From Nocardiopsis metallicus (lineage in GTDB: Bacteria > Actinomycetota > Actinomycetes > Streptosporangiales > Streptosporangiaceae), in assembly GCF_014201115.1 (NCBI RefSeq), contig NZ_JACHDO010000001.1, positions 1,612,001 through 1,676,000 on the forward strand: a DNA stretch of 64,000 nt, given 5' to 3'. Positions within the stretch are counted from its first letter, which is position 1, and each line of letters starts with the position of its first letter. A program made the translations under genes and the position numbers. This document shows positions 50,692 through 59,656 of the stretch, piece by piece. Under the pieces are notes generated by a model. It ran no database searches and had not been told where the DNA came from. It was given only the letters and a program-made list of their open reading frames with translations.

Positions 50692-51608
50692 GCACCACCG
50701 CCAGCGGTCCTCACGCCGCCGTGGCCCCGGCCCCGGTGGACGTCCCCTCCGGCCGCCCCGCCGCGTCGGACACCCCGGCCCCGGGCGACCCCCGGCTGGC
50801 CCGGCTCTCGCTCAACCAGGCCACCGTCAAACGCTGGAGCCTCACCCAGGCGGTGGACGGCTGCCTGCGCGCGGGGGTGCCCGCCATCGGCCTGTGGCGC
50901 GAACCCGTCCAGGAGATGGGACTGGAACACTCCGCGCGCCTGATCCGCCGGGCCGGGCTCCGGGTGTCCTCCTACTGCCGGGGCGGCTTCCTGACCGACC
51001 CGGCGCGCACCGATGCCCTGGACGACAACCGGCGCGCCGTGGACGAGGCCGCCGAACTCGGCGCGCCGGTCCTGGTCATGGTCGCGGGCGGGCTGCCCGA
51101 GGGCGACCGGGACCTGGACGGCGCCCGGGAGCGGTTCGCGGCGGGGATCGGGGCACTGGCCCCCTACGCCGCCGAGCGCGGCGTGCGGCTCGGGCTCGAA
51201 CCCCTCCACCCGCTGTTCTGCGCCGACCGCGCGGTGCTGTCCACCCTGGGACAGGCGCTCGACCTGGCCGAACGCTTCGACCCCGATGCCGTGGGCGTGG
51301 TCGTGGACACCTACCACGTGTGGTGGGACCCGCACGTGCGCGCGCAGATCGCCCGCGCCGGGGCGGCGGGCCGGATCGCCTCCTTCCAGGTCTGCGACTG
51401 GATCACCCCGCTGCCGGTGGACTCCCTGCTGGGCCGCGGCATGGTCGGTGACGGGCACATCGACGTGCGCTCACTGCACCGGGCCGTACTGGCCGCCGGC
51501 TACGAGGCAGACGTGGAGTGGGAGGTCTTCAACGAGGACGTGTGGTCAGCTGACGGCGACGAGGTCATCGCCACGATGGCCCGCCGCCACGTGGAGTGTG
51601 TGTTGTGA
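50688..51608 (+). CDS. Sugar phosphate isomerase/epimerase family protein (xylose isomerase-like TIM barrel)
   Basis: A 306-residue protein. A disordered 35-residue N terminus is followed by an AP endonuclease-2/xylose isomerase-like barrel: LSLNQATVKRWSLTQAVDGC, AIGLWREPVQEMG. Metal ligands are probably Glu in GVRLGLEPLHPLF (about 170), Asp in GVVVDTYHVWWDPHV (about 205), His/Asp in GDGHIDVRSLH and Glu in WEVFNEDVWS. Family enzymes isomerise or epimerise keto-sugars or act as lyases. GTGA overlaps with the neighbours on both sides show tight operon structure. Confidence 0.85.
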   Translation: MSTTASGPHAAVAPAPVDVPSGRPAASDTPAPGDPRLARLSLNQATVKRWSLTQAVDGCLRAGVPAIGLWREPVQEMGLEHSARLIRRAGLRVSSYCRGGFLTDPARTDALDDNRRAVDEAAELGAPVLVMVAGGLPEGDRDLDGARERFAAGIGALAPYAAERGVRLGLEPLHPLFCADRAVLSTLGQALDLAERFDPDAVGVVVDTYHVWWDPHVRAQIARAGAAGRIASFQVCDWITPLPVDSLLGRGMVGDGHIDVRSLHRAVLAAGYEADVEWEVFNEDVWSADGDEVIATMARRHVECVL

Positions 51609-52681
51609 GGATCACCGCGGTGACGGCCCGCGCCCACCGGCTCCCGCTGCGGAGGGCTTGGGACGGCGGGGTCGACCGCAACGACATCGTCGTGGTCCGG
51701 GTCAGCACCGACGAGGGCCTGGTGGGGACGGGGTTCTCCTGGACCCCGCTGATCGGGGCGCGGGCCGTGGAGGCGCTGGTCAACGATGACCTCGCCCCGT
51801 TCCTGCTGGGCCGGGAGGCGCACCCCGCCCTGTGGGACGAGTCGCTCTGGCACCTGCGCGAGGCCGGTACGACCGGGCTGACCCTGATGGCCCTGGCCGG
51901 GGTCGACATCGCTCTGTGGGACGTGCACGCCCGCTCCCTGGGCGTGCCCCTGGTGGATCTGCTCGGGCGGCGCCGCGAGTGGGTGACCTCCTACGGCAGC
52001 GGCGTGAACCTGGACTACGACCTCCCGGCCCTGCTGGACCAGGTCCGGGGCTGGGTGGACCGGGGGCACCGCGCGGTGAAGATCAAGGTGGGTTCGGCCC
52101 CGGTCGAGCGCGACGTGGAACGGGTGGGCGCGGTGCGCGACCTCCTGGGCCCGGAACGGCTGCTGATGGTCGACGCCAACCAGCGCTGGGACGTCCCGCA
52201 GGCGGCCCGGGCGCTGGCCCGGTTGGAGCCCTTCGACCCGCACTTCGTGGAGGAGCCGCTGCCCGCCCAGGATCTGGCGGCCCATGTCCGGCTGCGCGCA
52301 CGCACCGGTCTGCCGTTCGCGCTGGGTGAGAACCTGCGCTCGGTGGCGGAGTTCGAGCGGTTCGTGGACGAGGGCGTGTGCGACGTGGCCCAGCCCAACG
52401 TGGTGCGGGTCGGGGGCATCACCCCGTTCCTGCGGATCGCCGAGTCCGTGGCCCGGCGCGGAGTACCGGTCGCGCCCCACCTGCTGCCGGAGCTGTCCGG
52501 CCAACTGGCCCTGTGCCTGCCCCGGGTCGCCATGGTCGAGGACATCGACCACGCCTCCTTCGCCGCCCTGGGGGCGTTGGCCGCCCCCAGCGGGGTGGAG
52601 TTCGCGGGCGACCACCTGTCCGCGCGGACCGGGCCCGGCCACGGTCTGGTGTTCGCGGACGACCTCGCCCCGCTCCCCTAG
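51605..52681 (+). CDS. Enolase-superfamily dehydratase (mandelate racemase/muconate-lactonizing type)
   Basis: A 358-residue protein with an N-terminal capping domain and a barrel. The K-x-K motif is AVKIKVG (about 159-161). Metal ligands are Asp in VDANQRW (about 189), Glu in VEEPLP (about 216) and Glu in GENLRS (about 241). A His in APHLLPEL (about 292) is a second general base. This set suits sugar-acid dehydratases that make 2-keto-3-deoxy acids, or a racemase. It is last in the four-gene operon and is followed by a perfect hairpin. Confidence 0.87.
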   Translation: MRITAVTARAHRLPLRRAWDGGVDRNDIVVVRVSTDEGLVGTGFSWTPLIGARAVEALVNDDLAPFLLGREAHPALWDESLWHLREAGTTGLTLMALAGVDIALWDVHARSLGVPLVDLLGRRREWVTSYGSGVNLDYDLPALLDQVRGWVDRGHRAVKIKVGSAPVERDVERVGAVRDLLGPERLLMVDANQRWDVPQAARALARLEPFDPHFVEEPLPAQDLAAHVRLRARTGLPFALGENLRSVAEFERFVDEGVCDVAQPNVVRVGGITPFLRIAESVARRGVPVAPHLLPELSGQLALCLPRVAMVEDIDHASFAALGALAAPSGVEFAGDHLSARTGPGHGLVFADDLAPLP

Positions 52682-52709
52682 CACCGGGTTCGCCGGTGGG
52701 GCGAGAGAC

Positions 52710-52738
52710 GGCGGCGGCCCCGGTGCGGGGCCGCCGCC
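52710..52738. terminator. Bidirectional terminator between dehydratase and lacI genes
   Basis: GGCGGCGGCCCC pairs perfectly with GGGGCCGCCGCC over 12 bp with a 5-nt loop, between two converging stops. Confidence 0.82.
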
Positions 52739-52785
52739 GCGGCTTCGGTTCCGGTGGGCCGGGCCCACCGGTCAGCTCAGACCTT

Positions 52786-53817
52786 TCAGCTCTTGGGCGG
52801 GGCGGTACTCTCCCGGGACATGACCGTGCCCTCGACGCTGATCACCCGCGGTTCCCCCTGGTATTCGGTGTCCAGGGCGAGCGCGGCGGCGCGCTCGCCC
52901 ATCTCCTCCAGGGGCAGGCGCACCGTGGTCAGGGCGGGGGTGAGGTCGCGCAGGGTGGGGATGTCGTCGAAGCCCGCGACGGACAGGTCGTCCGGGACGC
53001 TCTTGCCCATGTCGCGGAGCGCGGCGATGGCACCGGTGGCCATGACGTCGTTGACCGCGAACAGGCAGGTGGCGTCGGTGCCCAGGGCCGTCAACCGCTG
53101 TGTGGACTCGTAGCCGCCGTCGCGGGTGAAGTCACCGTGCACGACGTTGTGGTGGGCGAGTTCGAGACCGGCGGCCGAGAGCGCGGAGTGGAAGCCGTCC
53201 AGGCGTTCGCGAGCGGTCCGCAGATTGGTGGGCCCGGCCAGGATCGCGAAGCGCCGGTGCCCCTGGCCGACCAGGTGCTGCGCCAGGGCCGCGGCCCCGG
53301 CGTGGTTGTCCGGGCTGACGGTGTCGGCCGGCAGGGTGGCCTGCGAGACGAGGGCGACCCGGCCGCCCTGGCGTCCGAAGGCCTCGATCTCCTTGGCCAG
53401 GCGGGAGTCGGTCCCCTCGCTGGTGGTACGCGAACCGGCGATCACGATCGCCTTGGCGCGGTGGGAGCGCAACGCGGAGAGGATGCGGGTCTCCGCCTGG
53501 GGTGAGCGGTTGGTGGTGCCCAGCACGAGGACCAGTCCCAGCTCCTCGGCGTACCGGGTGACCCCGGCGGCGATCTGGGAGAAGTAGGGGTCGGCGATGT
53601 CGTGCACGACCAGTCCCATCAGCGAGCTGCTGTTGCGGGCCAGGGTCTGGGCCGAGGCGTTGGCCAGGTAGCCGAGTTCGTGGGCGCTGGCCTCGACTTT
53701 CTCCCTGAGCCGCTGGCTCACCTGGCGTGTGCTCCCGTTGATCACGCGCGAGGCGGTCGCCAGGGAGACTCCTGCGTGCTCGGCGACCTGTTCCAGAGTC
53801 ACGTAACCGGGATCCAC
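52786..53817 (-). CDS. LacI-family transcriptional regulator
   Basis: A 343-residue repressor. The HTH is YVTLEQVAEHAGVSLATASR followed by VINGSTRQVSQRLREKVEAS, with hinge LARNSSSLMGLVVHD. The periplasmic-binding-like effector domain has VVHDIADPYFSQIAAGVTRY, DHVGAA-like NHAGAAALAQHLVGQGHRRF, LFAVNDVMATGAIAALRDMG and SVAGFDDIPTLRDLTPALTT. The GTG at 53817 follows AGGAGGGG and a palindrome lies just upstream, so autoregulation is likely. Operator-like sites at the other promoters suggest that it controls the surrounding locus. Confidence 0.92.
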   Translation of the reverse strand: MDPGYVTLEQVAEHAGVSLATASRVINGSTRQVSQRLREKVEASAHELGYLANASAQTLARNSSSLMGLVVHDIADPYFSQIAAGVTRYAEELGLVLVLGTTNRSPQAETRILSALRSHRAKAIVIAGSRTTSEGTDSRLAKEIEAFGRQGGRVALVSQATLPADTVSPDNHAGAAALAQHLVGQGHRRFAILAGPTNLRTARERLDGFHSALSAAGLELAHHNVVHGDFTRDGGYESTQRLTALGTDATCLFAVNDVMATGAIAALRDMGKSVPDDLSVAGFDDIPTLRDLTPALTTVRLPLEEMGERAAALALDTEYQGEPRVISVEGTVMSRESTAPPKS

Positions 53818-53837
53818 TCCCCTGCCCCTCCTGCCGC

Positions 53838-53861
53838 CGCTGGGAAAACTCTTTCCCAGCG
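53838..53861. promoter_or_regulatory. LacI-type operator before lacI
   Basis: CGCTGGGAAA-ACTC-TTTCCCAGCG has perfect 10-bp arms and a 4-bp centre, 21 bp upstream of the lacI start. It may also act as a weak hairpin after the epimerase stop. Confidence 0.6.
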
Positions 53862-53895
53862 TAGCGGAGGGGAGGGGGTTTCCCTGCGTGCCCAC

Positions 53896-54825
53896 CTAGA
53901 TCCCTTCCGTGTGATCGCCGCGCTCGCTGTGGTCGGGGCGTTCACCGGGGTCGACGTGGTCGCGCCAGGTGCGCTTGGGCTTCCAGCCCAGGTCGCGGTG
54001 GGCTCTTGCCGAGGAGAACACCGCCCGTCCGTCGGCCAGCGCCGGGGCGAGTTCGGCGGTGGCGGGGTGCAGCCGGGCCAGGTCGGCGTCGACCGGACCG
54101 TGGGAGAGGGGGTCGGGGGCGACGGCGTTGTAGACGCTGCCGCCGGGGACGCGCTCGGGGTTCTCCACGATCAGCGCGAACAGTTCGGCGGCGTCGTGGG
54201 CGTCCACGTAGTTGAACAGGGAGCCCGCGGCCAGGGCCGGATCGTCCAAGCGCTCGGCGATGGTGTGCCCCTGCTGGGTGGTGGCCCCCCGCCACTCCTC
54301 CGGGGAGACCACGTAGCCCGGGCGCACCGCGGACAGCACACAGCTGTCGGCGGTGCGGGCCAGGGCCCGGACGGTCTCCTCCACCACCGCCTTGCTCAGG
54401 CCGTAGGCGTGCCAGGGCGCGACCGGGTGGTCCTCGTCCAGGGGTAGGTAACGCGGTTTCCAGGAAGGCGTGTTGTACCCGTAGACGGTGGGGCTGGATG
54501 CGGCGACCGCGCTGTGGGCCCCGGCCCGGACGGCGGCGGTCAGCACCTCCCAGGCCAGGGTGGTGTTGACCCGCAGGGTCTCGGCGTCGGGCCGGGCGAA
54601 GGGGACCGCGATCCCGGCCAGGTGCACCACCGACTCCGGGGCCGCGCGGGCGAACAGCTCGGTTCGGGCCTCGCTGTCCAGCAGGTCGCAGACGGCCGGG
54701 GTGATCCCTTCGGGCCACGGGTGTTCGGCGGTGTCCACCGAGGTCACGTCGTGTCCGCGTGCGGCGAGCACGGCCACGACGCTTCGCCCCAGCCGTCCGG
54801 AGCCTCCGGTGACGAGCACGCGCAT
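53896..54825 (-). CDS. NAD-dependent epimerase/dehydratase
   Basis: A 309-residue extended SDR. The N-terminal NAD motif is VTGGSGRLGRSVVAVLA; the catalytic Tyr-x-x-x-Lys is in WHAYGLSKAVVEETVR; SAVAASSPTVYGYNTPS carries the active-site Ser/Thr strand, and LSAVRPGYVVSPEEWRG follows. It may act on sugars, sugar nucleotides or a sugar lactone. It belongs to the leftward unit that begins with the dehydrogenase at 58252. A 54-bp gap separates it from the DUF6807 gene. Confidence 0.88.
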   Translation of the reverse strand: MRVLVTGGSGRLGRSVVAVLAARGHDVTSVDTAEHPWPEGITPAVCDLLDSEARTELFARAAPESVVHLAGIAVPFARPDAETLRVNTTLAWEVLTAAVRAGAHSAVAASSPTVYGYNTPSWKPRYLPLDEDHPVAPWHAYGLSKAVVEETVRALARTADSCVLSAVRPGYVVSPEEWRGATTQQGHTIAERLDDPALAAGSLFNYVDAHDAAELFALIVENPERVPGGSVYNAVAPDPLSHGPVDADLARLHPATAELAPALADGRAVFSSARAHRDLGWKPKRTWRDHVDPGERPDHSERGDHTEGI

Positions 54826-54879
54826 GTGTGCGGTTCCTTTCCAGTCCCCGGTGCGGGGTGTGCGTGGTGTTGTGAGCGG

Positions 54880-55719
54880 TCAGACCAGGGCCGCGCAGGC
54901 TTTGGCCAGTGCTTCGTGGTCGCTCACCGGGCCCTCGGTGACGGCGGTGCGCAGTCCCAGTTCCAGGGTCTGGCCCGCGGCCAGGTCCAGTCGGGTGTCC
55001 CAGGCGGGGGCCGGGCACAGGCCCGGGTACTCCTTCGCCCGGAGGAACCAGGGGTCGGTGCGCGGGCCGGGCTGGAGGAAGAGCAGTGTCCACACCGAAC
55101 CCCGAGCGGTTGTCGAGGACAGCGCGAGCCACCGGGCCCGTGAGCCGTGCAGGGCCTCCTCCCCCGACATCCCGTCGGGTCCGGTGACCGTGGGCGGCTG
55201 GTCCCCGATCGGCGCCCGCCAGAACACCCCGCCGTACCCGGCGCCGGGGCGGCCGTTGGTGGCGGGGCTGCCGATGCCCAGTTCGCGGCCCGAGGTATTG
55301 CGCAGTGACGACCGCAGGTCCAGGACCCAGGTCGTGGAGTCCAGCGGCAGGGCCCGGGTCGTGCGCTCCTCCCGGAGCAGCTCGGTGCCTTCGGGGCTGA
55401 CCCAGGAGAGCAGTTCGGTGGTCCATCCGGCGGAGCGGTCGTCCCAGGCCAGGTGCTCCTGGCGGCCGTGGTTGTCGAGCATGACCGAGCCGTGCTCGCG
55501 CGTGAAGGTGCGCCCGCCCCAGAAGCTGGTCCCGGCGACGTCGGCCAGGGTCACGCTGACCCCCAGGTGGTGCCGGTGGTCGTCCGGGAAGGCCTCGGTG
55601 ACCTCGGTGCCCGCCAGGGTGCGAACCGGGTGCAGGTAGGGGCGCGGGGAGAGCTCGGCGGGTACGCGGTCTCCGCTGTCGTGGGTGGCCACGGGGGTGC
55701 GGCCGACCGACAGGTTCAC
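54880..55719 (-). CDS. PmoA-like protein (DUF6807)
   Basis: A 279-residue protein typical of DUF6807: RPYLHPVRTLAGTEVTEAFP, DDHRHHLGVSVTLADVAGTS, FWGGRTFTREHG, SPATNGRPGAGYGGVFWRAP and LFLQPGPRTDPWFLRAKEYP. The family is found next to Gfo/Idh/MocA dehydrogenases and sugar isomerases in many bacteria; its enzymatic role is not established, and a lyase or hydrolase acting on oxidised sugars is a guess. The DDHRHH stretch may bind metal. The GTG start overlaps the previous gene's stop (GTGA). Confidence 0.82.
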   Translation of the reverse strand: MNLSVGRTPVATHDSGDRVPAELSPRPYLHPVRTLAGTEVTEAFPDDHRHHLGVSVTLADVAGTSFWGGRTFTREHGSVMLDNHGRQEHLAWDDRSAGWTTELLSWVSPEGTELLREERTTRALPLDSTTWVLDLRSSLRNTSGRELGIGSPATNGRPGAGYGGVFWRAPIGDQPPTVTGPDGMSGEEALHGSRARWLALSSTTARGSVWTLLFLQPGPRTDPWFLRAKEYPGLCPAPAWDTRLDLAAGQTLELGLRTAVTEGPVSDHEALAKACAALV

Positions 55720-56942
55720 TGGTGTGCCTCCGTGTTGGTCGTGCTGGCCGGGCTGGTCCGGGCGGGGCGCGCCCAGGGGGCGCCGAGTTCGGAGTACAGC
55801 GTGAGGGAGCGCGCGCTCTCGTGCACGAGGGAGGTGATGCCGGGGACGCTCCGGTGGGTGACCCCCTCCAGCCGTTCCACCTCCTGGTGTTCGGCGGCGA
55901 TGGGCCTGGGATCGGGTGCGGTGCGCACGGAGTCCAGGACGTGGGTGAAGCCCCGGGTCCGTTCGGGCGGGACCAGGAGCGGGACCCCTTCGCGCACGTG
56001 CGCGACCAGGTTTTCCATGAGGTCGGTGCGCCCGTGGGTGGTGGTGCGCGGTTCCTGTCCCGGCTGGCGCAGGGTGAGCCGGTCCAGGGTGTACTCCAGG
56101 GTCAGGCTGGCCCGGTCGCCGTGGAGGGTGATGGCCGGGGGTTGGCTGTGGGGCGCGCACAGGGTGACGGCGACGGTGAGGGTGGTGCCGCCGGAGGTGC
56201 GCAGGCGCAGGGAGGAGGTGTCGTCGCTCTCGATGGGGTGGGCGCGGTACATCTCCAGCTCCAGGGAGCGGGGCGCGCCCGACTCGGCCCCGGCCAGGGC
56301 CAGGGAGGTGGCCACGGCGTGGGCGAAGGGGTTGGTGAGCGCACCGTCCACCACCTCGTGCCCGTCCATCCTGCGCCGCCCGGCCCAGGGCGCGCGGTCG
56401 TAGTAGGCGGAGGCGCGTTTCCAAGCGCCTGCCGCCCCGATCCCGCGCAGCTCGCCCAGGGCGCCTTCGCGCACCAGCCGGTCGACCTCGCCGATGGCTT
56501 GCGACCCCAGGCTCTGGAACCCGATCTGGCAGGCCAGGCCGGAGGCGCTGACCGCCTCCTCCAGCTGGGTGAGCTGGGCCAGGGAGGGGGTGGTGGGCTT
56601 TTCGAGCAGCAGGTGGGAGCCGTGCTCCAGGGCCACGGTGGCCAGGGGCAGGTGGGTGTGGATCGGGGTGACCAGGACGGTCAGGCGGGCCCCGGTCCGT
56701 TTCAGGGCGCTCGCCAGGTCGTCGAAGTAGGGGACGGCCCCGTGGCCCTCCAGGTCGTCGTCGGGCGCGGGGGGCCTGCGGTCGCAGACGCCGACGAGCC
56801 GGATCGCTCCGGCCTTGGCCAGGGGCAGGAGAGTGCGCAGGTGGGAGCGACCGTGCCCGTGGACGCCCACGAGCAGCAGGGGCAGCGGCGCGGTGTCGCC
56901 GGTGCGGTCCTTCAGGGGGCGGTTCGTCAGGGGACGGGCCAT
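55716..56942 (-). CDS. Gfo/Idh/MocA family dehydrogenase
   Basis: A 408-residue protein. LLLVGVHGHGRSHLRTLLPL is the dinucleotide-binding motif, GSHLLLEKPTTPSLAQLTQL carries the EKP Lys, and the C-terminal beta-sheet domain includes GHEVVDGALTNPFAHAVATS with the D-x-x-x-N-x-x-H catalytic pattern. The C-terminal 60 residues are an unusual extension (HQEVERLEGVTHRSVPGITS). It is the second of the leftward genes. It overlaps its neighbours by 1 to 4 bp. Confidence 0.85.
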   Translation of the reverse strand: MARPLTNRPLKDRTGDTAPLPLLLVGVHGHGRSHLRTLLPLAKAGAIRLVGVCDRRPPAPDDDLEGHGAVPYFDDLASALKRTGARLTVLVTPIHTHLPLATVALEHGSHLLLEKPTTPSLAQLTQLEEAVSASGLACQIGFQSLGSQAIGEVDRLVREGALGELRGIGAAGAWKRASAYYDRAPWAGRRRMDGHEVVDGALTNPFAHAVATSLALAGAESGAPRSLELEMYRAHPIESDDTSSLRLRTSGGTTLTVAVTLCAPHSQPPAITLHGDRASLTLEYTLDRLTLRQPGQEPRTTTHGRTDLMENLVAHVREGVPLLVPPERTRGFTHVLDSVRTAPDPRPIAAEHQEVERLEGVTHRSVPGITSLVHESARSLTLYSELGAPWARPARTSPASTTNTEAHQ

Positions 56943-58252
56943 CAGGAGTTCCCGGAGAGCAGGTCAGCCACGCGTACGGGTGAGCCGGAGGCCATGGAGG
57001 CGTTGGCGGCCAGTCCGGTGAGCAGGGCGTTGCCGCCGTCGGCGTGGTCGGGGCGGATGCCGTCGTCGGCCCCGCCGAACAGGGAGGTGAGCATGGCGCT
57101 GTCCCCGCCGCCGTGGCCACCGCCGCCGACCTCGGCGGGGATCTCCTCCGGGGGCTGCCAGTGGCGGCGGAGCAGGAGCCTGGCTCGGGTGTTCTCCTTG
57201 GGCGCGGGCATGCCGCGTACGGGGTGGGACTCGTCCCGGCCCGGTGAGGTGCTGGCGAACTCGGTCATGTCGAGTTCGAGTCGGCCGCGGCTTCCGGTGA
57301 AGGCGATCCGGTAGCCCTCCCAGGGGGCGTAGGCCACGAGGTGGTAGCTCAGGCGGGCCCCGGTGTCGTACTTGACCAGGACGGACATGTCGTCCTCGAT
57401 GGTGATGCCCGGGCCGAAGACGTTCAGGTCGCGCTGGTAGCCGTCCTCGTGTTCGGCGTCCAGGTAGAGGGCGGTGAGGTCGGGGCTGTCCTTCATGTGC
57501 AGGGCGAAGGGGTCGTTCTCGGCGGACCCCGCTCCGTGGCCGCGCTCGTAGTCGTTGAGCAGCCCGTGGCGGCGACCGTTGTCCTGGCCGTAGAAGAAAA
57601 GCCCGCCCCAGGCGAAGACCTCGCTCGGTCGTGCGCCCACCCACCAGTTGACGAGGTCGAAGTGGTGACTGGCCTTGTGCACCAGCAGTCCGCCGGACTT
57701 CTCCTTGTCCCGGTGCCAGCGGCGGAAGTAGTCGGCGCCGTGGCGCAGGTCGAGCAGCCACTCGAAGTGCACGGACCCCACTTCGCCGATGGCTCCGGAG
57801 GCGATCAGCTCGCGTACCTGGCCGTGCACGGGGTTGTAGCGGTAGTTGAAGCCGACGGTCACCCTGCGCCCGGTCCGGGCCTGCGCGTCGTTGATCCTGC
57901 GCAGCCCCTTGAGGTCGGCGGTCATGGGTTTCTCGGTGATGGCGTCCGCGCCGGCCTCGAGGGCGGCCACGACGTAGTCGGCGTGGGTGTGGTCGACGGT
58001 GCACACGATCACCTCGTCCACGGCCTGTTCGCGGAGCATGCGGGTGAAGCCCGCGGCCGGATAGGTGGGTACGGCCTCCTGCCCGGCGTCGGTGACGATC
58101 CGGTTGTGCACGGCCATTCGGGTGCGGTTGGTGTCGCACAGGGCGACCAGCCGCCCCAGTTCACGGTGGGTGTCCACCAGGGCCCGGGTGTACATACGCG
58201 CCCGGGAGCCCGTACCGACGATCGCGTACCTGCGTTGAGTGGTGTCGTTCAC
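56942..58252 (-). CDS. Gfo/Idh/MocA family dehydrogenase
   Basis: A 436-residue protein. The N-terminal motif is YAIVGTGSRARMYTRALVDT; EKP is in GADAITEKPMTADLKGLRRI; the catalytic region includes GGLLVHKASHHFDLVNWWVG with Lys and His typical of the family (K-x-x-x-H-x-x-D). Long forms with FFYGQDNGRRHGLLNDYERG and a C-terminal GGHGGGDSAMLTSLFGGADD act in sugar or aminosugar oxidation. The GTG at 58252 is the only good start after the LacI-like site just upstream. It is first gene of the leftward unit. Confidence 0.87.
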   Translation of the reverse strand: MNDTTQRRYAIVGTGSRARMYTRALVDTHRELGRLVALCDTNRTRMAVHNRIVTDAGQEAVPTYPAAGFTRMLREQAVDEVIVCTVDHTHADYVVAALEAGADAITEKPMTADLKGLRRINDAQARTGRRVTVGFNYRYNPVHGQVRELIASGAIGEVGSVHFEWLLDLRHGADYFRRWHRDKEKSGGLLVHKASHHFDLVNWWVGARPSEVFAWGGLFFYGQDNGRRHGLLNDYERGHGAGSAENDPFALHMKDSPDLTALYLDAEHEDGYQRDLNVFGPGITIEDDMSVLVKYDTGARLSYHLVAYAPWEGYRIAFTGSRGRLELDMTEFASTSPGRDESHPVRGMPAPKENTRARLLLRRHWQPPEEIPAEVGGGGHGGGDSAMLTSLFGGADDGIRPDHADGGNALLTGLAANASMASGSPVRVADLLSGNS

Positions 58253-58260
58253 ATCGGCAT

Positions 58261-58276
58261 GGTAAACGCTTTCCCG
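58261..58276. promoter_or_regulatory. LacI-type operator before the leftward operon
   Basis: TGGTAAACGCTTTCCC resembles the GG-AA-ACGC-TT-CC LacI consensus and lies 9 bp upstream of the dehydrogenase GTG at 58252, where bound repressor would block transcription start or elongation. Confidence 0.62.
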
Positions 58277-58451
58277 AGTGGTCGACAAGAGGTTCGCCTG
58301 CTGGAAAACGCGAAGGGTGCGCGATGCCGCCCGTGGGATGGGTGCGCAAAGTCGTCGATCGGTGACTTTTGGTGGTTTTTTCTGGCGCCGTGCGGCCCGG
58401 AGGGAAGGTAACGATCTGGGGCGCGCTCGGGTCGCGGGGGGAAACAAAGCG

Positions 58452-58513
58452 TTGACAGCCCCGTAACCCGGTGCTAGAAACTGAACATCCTAGTATCTGG
58501 ATAGCGCTTACCA
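58452..58513 (+). promoter_or_regulatory. Promoter and LacI operator of the ABC importer operon
   Basis: TTGACA (58452-58457) and TAGAAA (58475-58480) are separated by 17 bp, a near-consensus housekeeping promoter. TGGATAGCGCTTACCA at 58498-58513 (TGG-N2-AGCGCT-N2-CCA dyad) lies just downstream of the expected start point. It is 160 bp before the first importer gene, leaving a long leader. Confidence 0.68.
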
Positions 58514-58672
58514 AGCCTCAGCCTGCGAAATCTGACCGTGTTCTCAGCCACAGGCGCACGGCGCGGGTCCCCACAGCGCGTTTTCCGACCAGATTGGCGG
58601 TCACCACATGAACCCCGGCCCCAGCGTGCGATGTGCGCGCGAGACCCCGGTGCGGAAGGGAGGTGGGTCGCC

Positions 58673-59656
58673 TTGACCGCTCTGCTCCACGGCAAGACCG
58701 AGGCCGGAACGGCTGACGAATCCGGCACCGGCGCCAAGCCGCCGCGGACCCGCCGTAAGGCCGCGACCTCCCGAGGGGGGAACCGCAGGTACGAGAACCT
58801 CGCCGCGCTGGGGTTTCTCGGCCCGTGGTTCCTGGGCCTCGCCCTCATCACCGCGGGCCCCCTCATGGCCTCCCTCTACTTCTCCTTCACCGACTACAAC
58901 CTCATCGGTGACCACCAATGGGTGGGCCTGGAGAACTACGAGCGCATGGTGACCGACACGCGCCTGCACAGCGCGCTGCGGGTCACCTTCGTGTACGTGT
59001 TCGTCTCCGTGCCCCTCCAGCTCGCCATGGCGCTGGCCCTGGCGATGGTTCTGGACCGGGGCCTGCGGGGACTGGCTCTGTACCGCTCGGTCTACTACCT
59101 GCCCTCGCTGCTGGGCGGCAGCGTCGCGGTGGCCATCCTGTGGCGCCAGGTCTTCGGCGCCAACGGCCTGATCAACCAGGTCCTGGGCTTCTTCGGTATC
59201 CAGGGCGAGGGGTGGGTGTCCCACCCCGACTACGCGCTGGGCACCCTGGTGATCCTCAACGTGTGGACCTTCGGTGCGCCGATGGTCATCTTCCTGGCCG
59301 GCCTTCGGCAGATCCCGGCCATGTACTACGAGGCGGCGGCGGTCGACGGGGCCAGCCCCCTGCGGCGCTTCTGGCACATCACGATCCCCATGCTGACGCC
59401 GATCATCTTCTTCAACCTCGTGCTGCAGATCATCAACGCCTTCCAGACCTTCACCCAGGCGTTCATCGTCAGCGGCGGCACCGGAGGCCCCTCGGACTCC
59501 ACCCTCTTCTACACCCTCTACCTGTACCAACGCGGTTTCGGCGCCTTCGACATGGGCTACGCCTCCGCGATGGCCTGGCTGCTCCTGATGATCATCGGGG
59601 GGTTCACCGCGGTGAACTTCCTCGCCTCCAAGTTCTGGGTCTTCTATGGCGACTAA
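58673..59656 (+). CDS. Carbohydrate ABC transporter permease (MalF-type)
   Basis: A 327-residue permease with six membrane helices after a cytoplasmic N terminus: AALGFLGPWFLGLALITAGP, VTFVYVFVSVPLQLAMALAL and others. The EAA loop is EAAAVDGASPLRRFWHITIP. The FSFTDYNLIGDHQWVGLENY segment is typical of COG1175 permeases. Together with the next permease it forms the pore of a CUT1 sugar importer. The TTG at 58673 is chosen since GGGAGG lies 9 bp upstream; a longer frame from 58538 has no ribosome-binding site. An ATPase is not encoded in the locus, so a shared MsiK-type ATPase may serve. Confidence 0.9.
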   Translation: MTALLHGKTEAGTADESGTGAKPPRTRRKAATSRGGNRRYENLAALGFLGPWFLGLALITAGPLMASLYFSFTDYNLIGDHQWVGLENYERMVTDTRLHSALRVTFVYVFVSVPLQLAMALALAMVLDRGLRGLALYRSVYYLPSLLGGSVAVAILWRQVFGANGLINQVLGFFGIQGEGWVSHPDYALGTLVILNVWTFGAPMVIFLAGLRQIPAMYYEAAAVDGASPLRRFWHITIPMLTPIIFFNLVLQIINAFQTFTQAFIVSGGTGGPSDSTLFYTLYLYQRGFGAFDMGYASAMAWLLLMIIGGFTAVNFLASKFWVFYGD